Assembly (NCBI RefSeq): GCF_000376245.1
Contig: NZ_AQXM01000064.1
Span: 124,001 to 188,000, forward strand
DNA from: Acaricomes phytoseiuli DSM 14247
GTDB lineage: Bacteria > Actinomycetota > Actinomycetes > Actinomycetales > Micrococcaceae
DNA length: 64,000 nt
Direction of reading: 5' to 3'
Part shown: positions 35,553 to 44,967 of the stretch, in pieces
Numbering within the stretch: the stretch's first letter is position 1
Layout: every line of letters starts with the position of its first letter
Notes under the pieces: generated by a model
The model's database searches: none
Seen by the model: the letters and a program-made list of their open reading frames with translations, nothing else
Told to the model about the DNA's origin: nothing
Program-made: the position numbers and the translations under genes

Positions 35553-37208
35553 TCATTTGAATGATGCGCCGACCAGAGCCCGCTCAGCGGCGACTACCGT
35601 GATCGACGCCGGGTCCGATCCCGGCGGAATGGTCAGCACCGCGTTCTCCGAAAAGTCCAAGGTGAATCCGTTCTGGGTCGAGCTGCCACCGGCCAGGGCC
35701 TTGGACCCGTCATCGGTCAGCGTCAGGGTGGCGTTCTCGGACTTGGGCGTTGCCTCAACCGTGAACGTCAGGTTTCCTAGGACGATGAGTCCGCCGTCCT
35801 CAGACCGAAACACCGTGACTGAATCCGGGACCACCGAATGCTTGAAGGTGAAGTTCGCGTCCTGGCTATCGTTGACCAGCTTCGACTGCAGGTCCCTGGT
35901 GTCGTTCAGGAAAGCGGAGTCCGCGAATTTGCCTCGGGATTCACCCTGCGGATTGCTAAGTGCATCCGCCAGGCTGTTGAAGGCCCCCTCCGGGCTCGTC
36001 GCCACTCCCTGAGTGGTATCGGACGCCAGGGTCAGCTCGCCCGTGCTCTCCGGTTGCGGCAACGTCAGCCCGGGCAAAATCCGGGCAGTGGAGGTGAGCT
36101 TGTAGTTCTCCCTGGCGGAGTTCTGCTTGAGCACCAGAACCTGCGGCACAACGTTCTGCTCGCTCTTGGTTACTGCGACCACGGTCCGCGGCCAGTCCCG
36201 ATCAGTGGTGATGATTCGGCTGAGCAGCTCGGTAGACGCTACGCTCTCCCGCGCTTCGTAATCCGGTGCCGTGGCGCGAATCTGATAATTGGCGCTGCGA
36301 TCCTGCAGGGCTTGATCTGCTACCCGGGGCTCCAGGAGCTTGCTGTCCTTCGCCGCATCGGCTTGGGTCACCGCTGCGGTCACGGCGTTGAGCACCCGAG
36401 AGAACTGCTCATCCGTGAGCACCGGCGGTGCTCCTGCACCGGCCTCGGCTGATGCCGGTGCACCGCTCTCTTGCGCTTCGGCTCGCTCCGGCGTCACCAG
36501 AACCGCTGCGGGAAGCCCTACCGTGAACAGCAGCAGGATCGAGGCAGCGCCTGAGCCGAGGATGCGTCGGCCTGAGCCGCCGCGGCGACTCATCGCGCCG
36601 AGGAGAAGCCAGAGCAGAATACCGATGGCGATCAGCACGCCACCGATGATCATGAGCGGAACGGCCCACGGGGTCGAATTGTCATTGGCCACGGACAAGG
36701 AGACCTCCTGTGCAGCGGGAGCGGTGCCGTCACTGGCTAGCAGCAGAGACCACTGCCCGTTATCCGGCGGAAGCCACTGATACGTTAGTTCGCCTTGGGC
36801 TTGCTGCTGTTCGATCCACAGATCGGAACCAGCGGGGCTAGCCTTGGGCCCGCCCTCATTAGCGTAATTAGTATCCAACGCTGAGAAAGAGTCGTTGATC
36901 CCAGTGATCGCGAGCCGTGCGGTCTTCCCGACCCAGGCGTTAACGTCGTCACTGCGCCCCTGCGCGAGCAAGAGGTTTCCACTGCCCTGGACGGTGACGG
37001 TCACGGGCCCGCTACGCTGATTCAGCGCACTGTCTTCGATCATCACCAGCGGGGCGTCACTGCCTGTTTCCAGCCCGGTGATATCTACCTGGGCGTTCAA
37101 GGTTGCCGGCGGCTGCCACCAGGTGCGCTGTCCGATCCCTGCTAGCAGGACGAGCGCACCGAGCACGATAACGCCCAGTGGCACCAGCCACTTCAACTTT
37201 GATCTCAC
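35553..37208 (-). CDS. Membrane protein with large extracytoplasmic domains, unknown function
   Basis: Protein of 551 aa with a transmembrane helix at 5-26, an extracytoplasmic region to about 180, a helix pair at about 185-240 (WAVPLMIIGGVLIAIGILLW and ILLLFTVGLPAAVLV), and a second large soluble domain to the C-terminus. The first ectodomain has beta-rich stretches; the last domain has a repeated beta pattern around TVFRSEDGGLIVLGNLTFTV and ASITVVAAERALVG. No catalytic motif is visible. Start is GTG 37208 with GAGG upstream. It is transcribed away from the AI-2E transporter across a 370-bp gap holding operator-like repeats. I do not recognise the family. Confidence 0.8.
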   Translation of the reverse strand: MRSKLKWLVPLGVIVLGALVLLAGIGQRTWWQPPATLNAQVDITGLETGSDAPLVMIEDSALNQRSGPVTVTVQGSGNLLLAQGRSDDVNAWVGKTARLAITGINDSFSALDTNYANEGGPKASPAGSDLWIEQQQAQGELTYQWLPPDNGQWSLLLASDGTAPAAQEVSLSVANDNSTPWAVPLMIIGGVLIAIGILLWLLLGAMSRRGGSGRRILGSGAASILLLFTVGLPAAVLVTPERAEAQESGAPASAEAGAGAPPVLTDEQFSRVLNAVTAAVTQADAAKDSKLLEPRVADQALQDRSANYQIRATAPDYEARESVASTELLSRIITTDRDWPRTVVAVTKSEQNVVPQVLVLKQNSARENYKLTSTARILPGLTLPQPESTGELTLASDTTQGVATSPEGAFNSLADALSNPQGESRGKFADSAFLNDTRDLQSKLVNDSQDANFTFKHSVVPDSVTVFRSEDGGLIVLGNLTFTVEATPKSENATLTLTDDGSKALAGGSSTQNGFTLDFSENAVLTIPPGSDPASITVVAAERALVGASFK

Positions 37209-37578
37209 GTGATTAACCTCGAAAGTATCCTCGTTACCCTACGTTCCTTACTCCTACTAGGGTAACCTTGCCGGGCGGCCCTTCGGCTACCCCATCGCTC
37301 TCGGCATCGTTAACACCCTTGTCGAAAACACTGCGACCCTAGCCGTCGGAAAAGCCCGGATCCCGGCACCGAGCGCGTGCAAGCGCTTCCGGCACGGGAA
37401 CGGAGGGTCTCACTGAATACCGCACTGAATACGTTGTCGCAGCAATTGCATGGTAAAAACATAGCTAGGCAACAGAGCAGCAGGCGAGTGCAGGGGGTTG
37501 CTCAGGCACGGCTCGGATCACCGAGTGGCATCGTGTTCCAGGCAGCTTCCCCTGCGAGAAGACAGTAAAGGAATCCAA
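37209..37578. other. 370-bp divergent intergenic region with several repeat motifs
   Basis: No credible gene lies here. It holds an inverted repeat GTTACCCTA/TAGGGTAAC (37233-37241 and 37258-37266) about 30 bp upstream of the membrane protein start, a LacI-like 14-mer at 37378-37391, a near-tandem duplication of CACTGAATAC (37411-37420, 37423-37432), and the ribosome site AAAGG of the AI-2E transporter just before 37579. Confidence 0.6.
37378..37391. promoter_or_regulatory. LacI/GalR-family operator-like site
   Basis: TGCAAGCGCTTCCG matches the LacI-family operator pattern TGNAANCGNTTNCA at every fixed position except the last. The core AAGCGCTT is a perfect palindrome. It lies 170 bp from the membrane protein and 188 bp from the AI-2E transporter. 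No LacI-type regulator is encoded in this window. Confidence 0.45.
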
Positions 37579-38799
37579 GTGGACAGCGAGAATCATGCAG
37601 CGCGGGGCGCAGAACGTGCTTCCGGCAGTTGGTGGTCCCGGATGCAAAGGCGGTTGCAGCCGAAGTCCGAACCGCGGGAGGGCTGCGCTAACAATGCAGG
37701 AGCAGCTTCCAATTCCGACCAGAAGAGCTCTCCGTCGACTAACTCAGAAGCCAGCAAACCGGTGACGGTCAGCCATCCCATCCACTTCGGCTTCCTGTTC
37801 ACCATCGGCATCGGCATCGCGATGGGCCTGCTCTTCATCGCGCAGAACACCACCCAGCTTCTGGTGTGGATGCTGACCGCACTCTTCATCGCCCTCGGGC
37901 TGGATCCCGTCGTGCGCTGGATGGAACGGCGTAAAATCCCCCGGGTGGCTAGTATCCTGACCATCGTGGTCGTGGTCATCGGCACGGTCACAGCCTTCTT
38001 CGCCACCTTGATCCCGACCATCGTAGACCAGACCACGCAATTGGTGGAACGAGCTCCGCTCTGGGGGCAGCAATTCCTGGATTCCGACTTCTTCCGAGCC
38101 ATCGATAATCAGTTCGGTATCCGCAACCGCATGCTCGAGGAGCTCAATAAATTCGCCACTGACTCCCAGGCCGTCGGCGGCGTGTTCGGCGGTGTCCTGA
38201 ATGTGGGCTCGACGATCGCCAATGGCCTCTTCGGAGCACTGATCGTGACCGTGCTGAGCCTCTATTTCCTCTCCTCGCTGCCCGCGATGAAGCAGTGGGC
38301 ATACCAGCTAGCACCGCGCTCCCGGCGCAACCGCGTCAAGGAACTCAGCGAACAGATCACGCATTCAGTGGGCAATTACGTCATGGGGCAGGCCTGCGTG
38401 GCCTTCCTCAATGCGCTTTTCGCCTTCATCGTGATGTCGATCGTCGGTGTGCCCTTCAGCATCCTGCTGGCGTTCCTCGTCGCCTTCCTGGCCTTCATCC
38501 CCTTAGTCGGCGGCGTCATCGCGGGCGTGCTGGTCACCTTGATCGCCTTCAGTGGCGGCTGGCAGCCAGCGCTGATCTATGCGATCTGCTACTTCGGCTA
38601 CCTCCAGTTCGAAGCCTATGTGGTCTCGCCGCGGATCATGCAGCATGCAGTGGCGGTGCCCGGGGCGGTCGTCGTGATCTCGGTGATCGCCGGCGGCAGT
38701 CTGCTCGGGGTTCTGGGAGCGCTTATCGCGATTCCGACAGCTGCTTCGATCATGCTGCTGATCAAGGAGATCGTGCTCAAACGTCAGGACCAGCGCTGA
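37579..38799 (+). CDS. AI-2E family transporter (permease)
   Basis: Integral membrane protein of 406 aa in the AI-2E/YdiK/PerM family. I start at GTG 37579, preceded by AAAGGAA; a longer frame begins at 37498 without such a site. A polar N-terminus of about 70 residues precedes about eight membrane segments. Family signatures are LALGLDPVVRWMERRKIPRV-like ALFIALGLDPVVRWMERR near 118-135, the soluble loop to about 230, and LLAFLVAFLAFIPLVGGVIAG near 300-320 with PRIMQHAVAVPGAVVV near 355. Substrates vary widely in this family, so export of autoinducer-2 is not implied. Confidence 0.92.
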   Translation: MDSENHAARGAERASGSWWSRMQRRLQPKSEPREGCANNAGAASNSDQKSSPSTNSEASKPVTVSHPIHFGFLFTIGIGIAMGLLFIAQNTTQLLVWMLTALFIALGLDPVVRWMERRKIPRVASILTIVVVVIGTVTAFFATLIPTIVDQTTQLVERAPLWGQQFLDSDFFRAIDNQFGIRNRMLEELNKFATDSQAVGGVFGGVLNVGSTIANGLFGALIVTVLSLYFLSSLPAMKQWAYQLAPRSRRNRVKELSEQITHSVGNYVMGQACVAFLNALFAFIVMSIVGVPFSILLAFLVAFLAFIPLVGGVIAGVLVTLIAFSGGWQPALIYAICYFGYLQFEAYVVSPRIMQHAVAVPGAVVVISVIAGGSLLGVLGALIAIPTAASIMLLIKEIVLKRQDQR

Positions 38800-38899
38800 G
38801 CATGGAGCAGGTGATCCGGGAAGAGAAAGAACCTGCGAAGAGCACGACAAGAGCAGGATAGTCGCTCCCCTCAGATCCTTTTCCGTTCATGGACTGTCT

Positions 38900-39694
38900 C
38901 TAAACCGAGGCCATCGGACCAGCCCATTCGGCAGGCAGGGTCACCGTGCGTGCCAGTACCGTCGAGGCAATCTCTTCGAGCGCGCGATTGGCGAATTTCT
39001 CCCCCACCCAGAGGTGCTTGGCACCGGACACGGGAACCATCTTCGCCTGCGGCACTCTGGCGAACCGCTCTGCAGCCGCATCGGGGCGAAGGTAATCGTC
39101 GAGCTCCGGCACCAAGACCGTGAGCGGCCGCGCGGAATCGGCCCAGGCATCGAGATCCTGGCTACCTGCCCGGTGCACCGGAGGCGAGAGCAGAATCGCG
39201 CCTTCGGTTTCCTCGGAAACCGGCGGCAGGGCACCGTACTTCAGTGCCAGCTCGGTGCCGAAGGACCATCCCAGCAACCATCGCCCAGGCAAACCTCGCT
39301 CCGCGGCGAAGCGGGAAGCCGCCAGCACATCGGCGCGCTCCCCTACGCCTTCTTCGAACTGACCATCGCTGACCCCGCGAGCCGATGCCGTGCCACGGGT
39401 GTTGAACCGCAGTACGGCGATTCCCGCCAGTGCCGGAAGCCGGTAAGAAGCTTTCCGGATCACATGGGAGTCCATGAATCCGTCATGGGTCGGCAACGGG
39501 TGCAAGGTGACGAGAGTGCCTTTGATATCGCCTTCCGGGAGCGCAAGTTCCCCGACCAGGCGTAGGCCGTCTTCAGTATGCAACTCGATGTTCTCCCGGC
39601 GGGCCGGTAGCACCGAGCCAGCTCGGATCGCCCGTGGCTGGCGAGTCTCGGTGAATTCCAGATCATCAGGGTTTCCTGGCACATTCAGCTGCAT
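38900..39694 (-). CDS. Alpha/beta hydrolase
   Basis: Serine hydrolase-fold protein of 264 aa from ATG 39694 (MQLNVPGNPDDLEF). It has LVTLHPLPTHDGFMDSHVI near 60-78 and VLRFNTRGTASARGVSDGQF near 90-110. The nucleophile elbow LLGWSFGTELAL has Ser at about 142. The acid region VLVPELDDYLRPDAA follows, and the likely catalytic His is in GAKHLWVGE near 230. The pattern resembles the KANL3/Tex30-like CocE/dienelactone-type hydrolases. Substrate is unknown. It converges on the AI-2E gene and runs with the small zinc protein. Confidence 0.88.
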   Translation of the reverse strand: MQLNVPGNPDDLEFTETRQPRAIRAGSVLPARRENIELHTEDGLRLVGELALPEGDIKGTLVTLHPLPTHDGFMDSHVIRKASYRLPALAGIAVLRFNTRGTASARGVSDGQFEEGVGERADVLAASRFAAERGLPGRWLLGWSFGTELALKYGALPPVSEETEGAILLSPPVHRAGSQDLDAWADSARPLTVLVPELDDYLRPDAAAERFARVPQAKMVPVSGAKHLWVGEKFANRALEEIASTVLARTVTLPAEWAGPMASV

Positions 39695-39738
39695 GACCAC
39701 CATCCTACGGAGTCGCAGGTGAAATAGCTGACGTCGGA

Positions 39739-40053
39739 TCACCGGCGGAAACTGCGCTTCTGCCAGCAAGCCTTATGCCAGTGTCTACGGGAAGCGATGG
39801 CATCGGCCTCCCCCAACATCCAGTCATGCCGCCACACCACCAGATGCGCGGTACCCGAAGCGATGACCCCGCTGCAACCCGGGCAGTGATAGTCCTTGAC
39901 AGCGGCCTCGGCGGTGACCGGGCGCACCAGCCATTCAGCACCATCGGCGGATTCGACCCGTGGCTCACCGGCCCGGATCCTGGTGATATCGAGCTCTTCC
40001 GGAGCCCCGCGCTGCCCGCGCCGAACCTGACGTGAACGACGTGAACGACCCAT
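39739..40053 (-). CDS. Small zinc-finger-like protein, divergent from nucS
   Basis: Basic protein of 104 aa. It has a basic N-terminus (SRRSRQVRRGQRG), a middle part with ITRIRAGEPRVESADGAEW, and a Cys/His cluster: CPGCSGVIASGTAHLVVW near 56-73 followed by RRHWHKACWQK near 90-100. The CxxC and HxxxC spacing suggests a structural zinc site. Genes of this type, sometimes called ATP/GTP-binding, commonly precede nucS in actinobacteria. It is transcribed divergently from nucS with only 54 bp between. The function is unknown. Confidence 0.82.
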   Translation of the reverse strand: MGRSRRSRQVRRGQRGAPEELDITRIRAGEPRVESADGAEWLVRPVTAEAAVKDYHCPGCSGVIASGTAHLVVWRHDWMLGEADAIASRRHWHKACWQKRSFRR

Positions 40054-40107
40054 AGTGGTTCATTGTAATGCTGCTCCAGCTCCTGGGAGGCGGTAAAATA
40101 ACTGCCT

Positions 40108-40794
40108 GTGCGTTTAGTGATTGCCCGTTGCTCCGTTGATTACGAAGGCCGGCTCAAAGCCCACCTGCCCACCGCGGTCAGGTTACTACTGGTGAAAGCC
40201 GATGGCTCGGTGCTGGTGCACTCCGACGGCGGCTCCTATAAACCGCTCAACTGGATGAGCCCGCCAGCCACGCTCCATGTGGCACAGCATGATCTGGATG
40301 ATGGCACGATCGAGCAGTGGACCGTGCAGTCGACGAAAAGCGATGATCGCCTGATCGTCCGGATCGCGGAGAAGTTCCACGAGAGCGAACACGAGCTCGG
40401 AGTGGATCCAGGGCTCGTCAAGGACGGAGTCGAAGCCGATCTGCAACGACTGCTCGCCGAGCAGATCGAGACCCTGGGCCATGGCTTCACGCTCATTCGC
40501 AGAGAATATTTCACCGCGATCGGTCCGGTGGATATCCTCGCTCGCGATGCCGCCGGAAGCACGGTCGCGGTAGAGCTCAAGCGACGCGGCGATATCGACG
40601 GCGTCGAGCAGCTGACCCGGTACCTGGAACTACTCAACCGCGATCCGCTACTGGCCCCGGTACGGGGCGTCTTCGCTGCCCAGCAGATCAAGCCGCAGGC
40701 GCGGGTGTTGGCCACGGACCGGGGTATCGAGTGCCTCACGCTGGATTACGATGCCATGCGCGGCGTAGACGATATCTCCGCTCGTCTTTTCTGA
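40108..40794 (+). CDS. nucS: Endonuclease NucS (mismatch-specific)
   Basis: NucS/EndoMS cuts mismatched DNA and provides the MutS/MutL-independent mismatch repair of actinobacteria and some archaea. The 228 aa product starts [20 protein letters not shown]. The C-terminal nuclease domain has [21 protein letters not shown]-type metal residues: Asp in GPVDILARD near 152 and the Glu/Lys pair of [20 protein letters not shown] near 164-184. Start is GTG 40108. Its presence agrees with an organism lacking canonical mutS/mutL, which I cannot check here. Confidence 0.96.
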   Translation: MRLVIARCSVDYEGRLKAHLPTAVRLLLVKADGSVLVHSDGGSYKPLNWMSPPATLHVAQHDLDDGTIEQWTVQSTKSDDRLIVRIAEKFHESEHELGVDPGLVKDGVEADLQRLLAEQIETLGHGFTLIRREYFTAIGPVDILARDAAGSTVAVELKRRGDIDGVEQLTRYLELLNRDPLLAPVRGVFAAQQIKPQARVLATDRGIECLTLDYDAMRGVDDISARLF

Positions 40795-40888
40795 CCCCGT
40801 TCCGCTGCTGCGCGATCGGCTTCTCACCTGCCCCCAGGCCCCGCCGGCAGAGCCGGCTACGGCAGATGTCCATGAGAGGATCGATGCT

Positions 40889-42106
40889 ATGAGCACAACG
40901 GCGCAGCGCCTCCTGCACGGAACCCTGATCAGCGATGGTGCGCGCGTTGACGATGGGCTTGTGGTCCTCGACGGGGAACGCATCAGCTACGCCGGCCCGG
41001 CCAGTGATTTCTCCCCCGCCCCCGATGCCGAACGATTGCCGCTGCCGGAGCAGGCGAAGATCATCCCGGGCTTGGTCGATGTGCACAATCACGGCGCCGC
41101 TGGCGCGGATTTCCCTGCGGCCGAGGAGGCCAACGCCCGGGATGCCATCGCGTTCCTCCACCGGCACGGTACGACGACGCTCCTGGCTTCTCTCGTGACC
41201 GCCTCGGAAGCAGCGCTCCTGCGCGGCCTAGAACTCTATGCGGACCTGAGTGCAGAAGGGCTGCTCGCCGGTATTCACCTCGAAGGCCCCTTTCTTTCTG
41301 CAGCGCGCTGCGGGGCGCAGGATCCGGCTTTTCTACAAGCTCCAGATCTGGCACTGGCTCAGCGGCTGATCGGTGCCGGGCAGGGCCAGCTCACCAGCAT
41401 GACCTATGCCCCCGAGCTCCCCGGCGCAGCGGATCTGGTCGAACTGCTCACCGAGCACGGGGTCATCCCCTCCTTAGGCCATACCGATGCCGATGACGCA
41501 ACCGCCGGCGCCTCCTTGATGCAGGCCTTCGATGGGCTTGCCGGCAGCGGCTTCGACGGCCACAGCGCCAGACCCACGGTGACGCATTTGTTCAACGGCA
41601 TGCCCCCTCTTCATCACCGCAGCCCCGGGCCGGTGACCGCCTGTCTGCGGGCTGCCCGCTCCGGCCGGGCTTGCGTAGAGCTGATCGCCGACGGCACTCA
41701 CCTCGACCCGCATACCGTGCTCACCGTCTTCGAACTCGTCGGCGCCGCGAATATCCTGCTGGTCACCGATGCTATGGCGGCCACCGGGCTGGCGGACGGC
41801 GAGTACCGTCTAGGGCCGGCGGAGGTCACCGTCCGCGAGGGCATGGCCACTCTGAAGAGTAACGGTTCCATTGCCGGCGGTATGGCGACGCTGCTGCAGG
41901 TGGTTCTGCGCACTGTTGCCGCCGGTGTACCGTGGGAAGCAGCGGTGCTGAGCGCCACTGCAGTCCCGGCTCGGATGCTGGGGCTCTCCGATGAACTCGG
42001 CAGTCTGCGACGCGGCCTCCGGGCAGATGTGCTCGTGCTTTCCGAAGCGGGCCGGTTAGTGCAGACTTTCCGTTGTGGTCAATTATTAGAATCACCCGCA
42101 CTATGA
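40889..42106 (+). CDS. nagA: N-acetylglucosamine-6-phosphate deacetylase
   Basis: Amidohydrolase of 405 aa that deacetylates GlcNAc-6-phosphate, feeding NagB. Motifs are PGLVDVHNHGAAGADF near 58-73 with the zinc His residues, HLEGPFLSAARCGAQDPAF near 130-148, SLGHTDADDATAGA near 195, THLFNGMPPLHHRSPG near 231-246, ADGTHLDPHTV near 270 and LVTDAMAATGL near 288-298. Length and motif order match NagA. Start ATG 40889. It follows nucS by 94 bp but is likely independently expressed. Confidence 0.96.
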   Translation: MSTTAQRLLHGTLISDGARVDDGLVVLDGERISYAGPASDFSPAPDAERLPLPEQAKIIPGLVDVHNHGAAGADFPAAEEANARDAIAFLHRHGTTTLLASLVTASEAALLRGLELYADLSAEGLLAGIHLEGPFLSAARCGAQDPAFLQAPDLALAQRLIGAGQGQLTSMTYAPELPGAADLVELLTEHGVIPSLGHTDADDATAGASLMQAFDGLAGSGFDGHSARPTVTHLFNGMPPLHHRSPGPVTACLRAARSGRACVELIADGTHLDPHTVLTVFELVGAANILLVTDAMAATGLADGEYRLGPAEVTVREGMATLKSNGSIAGGMATLLQVVLRTVAAGVPWEAAVLSATAVPARMLGLSDELGSLRRGLRADVLVLSEAGRLVQTFRCGQLLESPAL

Positions 42107-42378
42107 ACTCAGAGCGGACAGAGAGCAGATCGGAAGAGCGCGCCATGAATTCCGCGTGAATTCAGACCCGACATCATGACGCTCATTGACCTAAGAGATT
42201 CCTCGTGAAATGCTTAGTATGTCTTTGTGTACGTGTTTTTCATGCTCGCAGGACAAAAGTAAGTTGCGAGCGTGGAGTGCTTGGAACGGCAAACCTGTCG
42301 CCCAGAAACTTCTCGCATAGTGACTGCCCCGCGCGAACGTTCGGGGAACACAACGTATCACCACGAGGAGATAGTTAT
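42107..42378 (+). other. nagA-cspA intergenic region with structured cold-shock leader
   Basis: This 272-bp gap contains a 14-base match to an Illumina adapter prefix at 42127-42140, two copies of TGAATTC near 42147-42161, a possible TAGTAT -10 at 42215-42220, a hairpin GCTCGCA/TGCGAGC (42244-42250 and 42265-42271), and a perfect palindrome CGAACGTTCG (42334-42343). The distance from the possible -10 to the cold-shock start would give a leader of about 150 bases, in line with the long 5' leaders known for cspA genes. No gene is seen. Confidence 0.5.
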
Positions 42379-42585
42379 ATGGCTCAGGGAACCGTGAAAT
42401 GGTTCAATGCCGAAAAGGGCTTCGGTTTCATCACTCCGGACGAGTCTGATAGGGATGTTTTCGTTCACTATTCAGAAATCCAGACCAATGGATTCCGCAC
42501 CCTGGAAGAGAACCAGCGTGTTGAGTTCGAGATCGGCGAAGGCGCTAAAGGCCCGCAGGCCACCGGCGTCACCGCAATTGCCTGA
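42379..42585 (+). CDS. CspA-family cold shock protein
   Basis: Single cold-shock domain of 68 aa from ATG 42379, preceded by CGAGGAGAT. The RNP1 motif KGFGFIT and RNP2 motif VFVHYSEI are both present after [12 protein letters not shown], so it should bind single-stranded RNA/DNA as an RNA chaperone. A longer frame begins at 42205 inside the leader and has no ribosome site, so it is not used. The gene is followed by a strong hairpin terminator at 42599-42648. Confidence 0.96.
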   Translation: MAQGTVKWFNAEKGFGFITPDESDRDVFVHYSEIQTNGFRTLEENQRVEFEIGEGAKGPQATGVTAIA

Positions 42586-42598
42586 GACTTCGTCTCAA

Positions 42599-42648
42599 TA
42601 AAAGAAACGGTGCCTCCCAGGTTCTCCTGGGAGGCACCGTTTCTTTTA
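42599..42648. terminator. Long bidirectional hairpin terminator between cspA and the ATP synthase operon
   Basis: A perfect 23-bp stem (42599-42621 with 42626-42648) closes on a TTCT loop. Its core is GGTGCCTCCCAGG, with A-rich and T-rich outer ends, so a U-run is available in both directions. It lies 13 bases after the cold-shock stop (plus) and 20 bases after the DUF2550 stop (minus), and would end both convergent transcripts. Confidence 0.9.
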
Positions 42649-42668
42649 ACCCGCTCGACGTCCGGCGC

Positions 42669-43103
42669 TTATCGCCAGGTGCCCACTCCTATCACCGGCC
42701 CCGCTTCCAACCACGAATTGAGACCCGCGTAGGCATCGAATCGCATAGCCAGAAGGACTTCGCGGTCTTCATAGGAAAGCGAGACGATCACATGGTCCGC
42801 CTGCACTAAAGAGCGTTCTTGTTCCGCCGGCTGACGCCACCCAAGCATCTTCAGTGAACTGCGTCGAAAAGCGTATTCCGGCCGCGGACTCAGAGAAAAG
42901 AGTCGAAACCACTCCAGCTGAGTATCACGATAACGACAAACCCCCATCCGCCAGCGGTTTCCCACATAGAGGATGGAGGCGTCGATAGTGCCAAGAGCGC
43001 TTCGCAGTTGAAAACGGCGGAGCGCGAAGAGGCCCAGAACCGTGAGCACAGCGAGGAGCAATGTCGAGACGATGACGATGAATACGATCTCGAAATCGTC
43101 CAT
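42669..43103 (-). CDS. DUF2550 family membrane protein
   Basis: Protein of 144 aa from ATG 43103; TTG 43118 and GTG 43109 are alternatives that overlap or touch the atpC stop. One N-terminal helix (FIVIVSTLLLAVLTVLGLFAL) is followed by a basic stretch and a small soluble domain with GTIDASILYVGNRWRMGVCRY and LEWFRLFSLSPRPEYAFRR. DUF2550 genes follow atpC in many actinobacteria. Function is unknown. It is the last gene of the ATP synthase operon. Confidence 0.88.
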   Translation of the reverse strand: MDDFEIVFIVIVSTLLLAVLTVLGLFALRRFQLRSALGTIDASILYVGNRWRMGVCRYRDTQLEWFRLFSLSPRPEYAFRRSSLKMLGWRQPAEQERSLVQADHVIVSLSYEDREVLLAMRFDAYAGLNSWLEAGPVIGVGTWR

Positions 43104-43114
43104 CGTCACCGGGC

Positions 43115-43420
43115 TCAACGGGGCTCTGCAGTGGCGCTGTCGCTGCTGCCGCGGAGCTGGACATTGTCCGCGACAATAGTCACCCGGTTGCTGTCCACTG
43201 AGAAGAAACCGCCATCGATATGCGTCTCGATGCGCTCTTCGTCAATGGGCTCAATCACCAGATCACCCGGGGCCAGGATGGCGAGCACCGGCACGTGACC
43301 GGGCAGGATGCCGATCTCGCCGTCCTCTGTTCTGGCACGCACGGACTTCGCCGGTCCGGACCACACGAAGTGGTCGGCCGCGACGATCTCCACCGTGAGC
43401 GAGTTCTGTGAGTCAGCCAT
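43115..43420 (-). CDS. atpC: F1F0 ATP synthase subunit epsilon
   Basis: Central-stalk epsilon subunit of 101 aa from ATG 43420 (MADSQNSLTVEIVAAD). The N-terminal beta barrel is present, with VWSGPAKSVRARTEDGEIGIL and PGHVPVLAILAPGDL near 35-55. The C-terminal helical hairpin seen in E. coli is largely absent, as in mycobacteria and other actinobacteria, so regulation differs from the enterobacterial pattern. It begins one base after the atpD stop. Confidence 0.96.
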   Translation of the reverse strand: MADSQNSLTVEIVAADHFVWSGPAKSVRARTEDGEIGILPGHVPVLAILAPGDLVIEPIDEERIETHIDGGFFSVDSNRVTIVADNVQLRGSSDSATAEPR

Positions 43421-43421
43421 A

Positions 43422-44903
<1,482 letters not shown>

Positions 44904-44967
44904 TTACTAAAGTTTCTTACTAAGAGCTTACTGCGCGCCTCCCTGTTCGGGGTGGCTGTGCGGCGGC

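Noticed and set aside
42334-42343. CGAACGTTCG as a LexA SOS box
   Set aside because: Actinobacterial LexA boxes have four bases between GAAC and GTTC; here the half sites abut.
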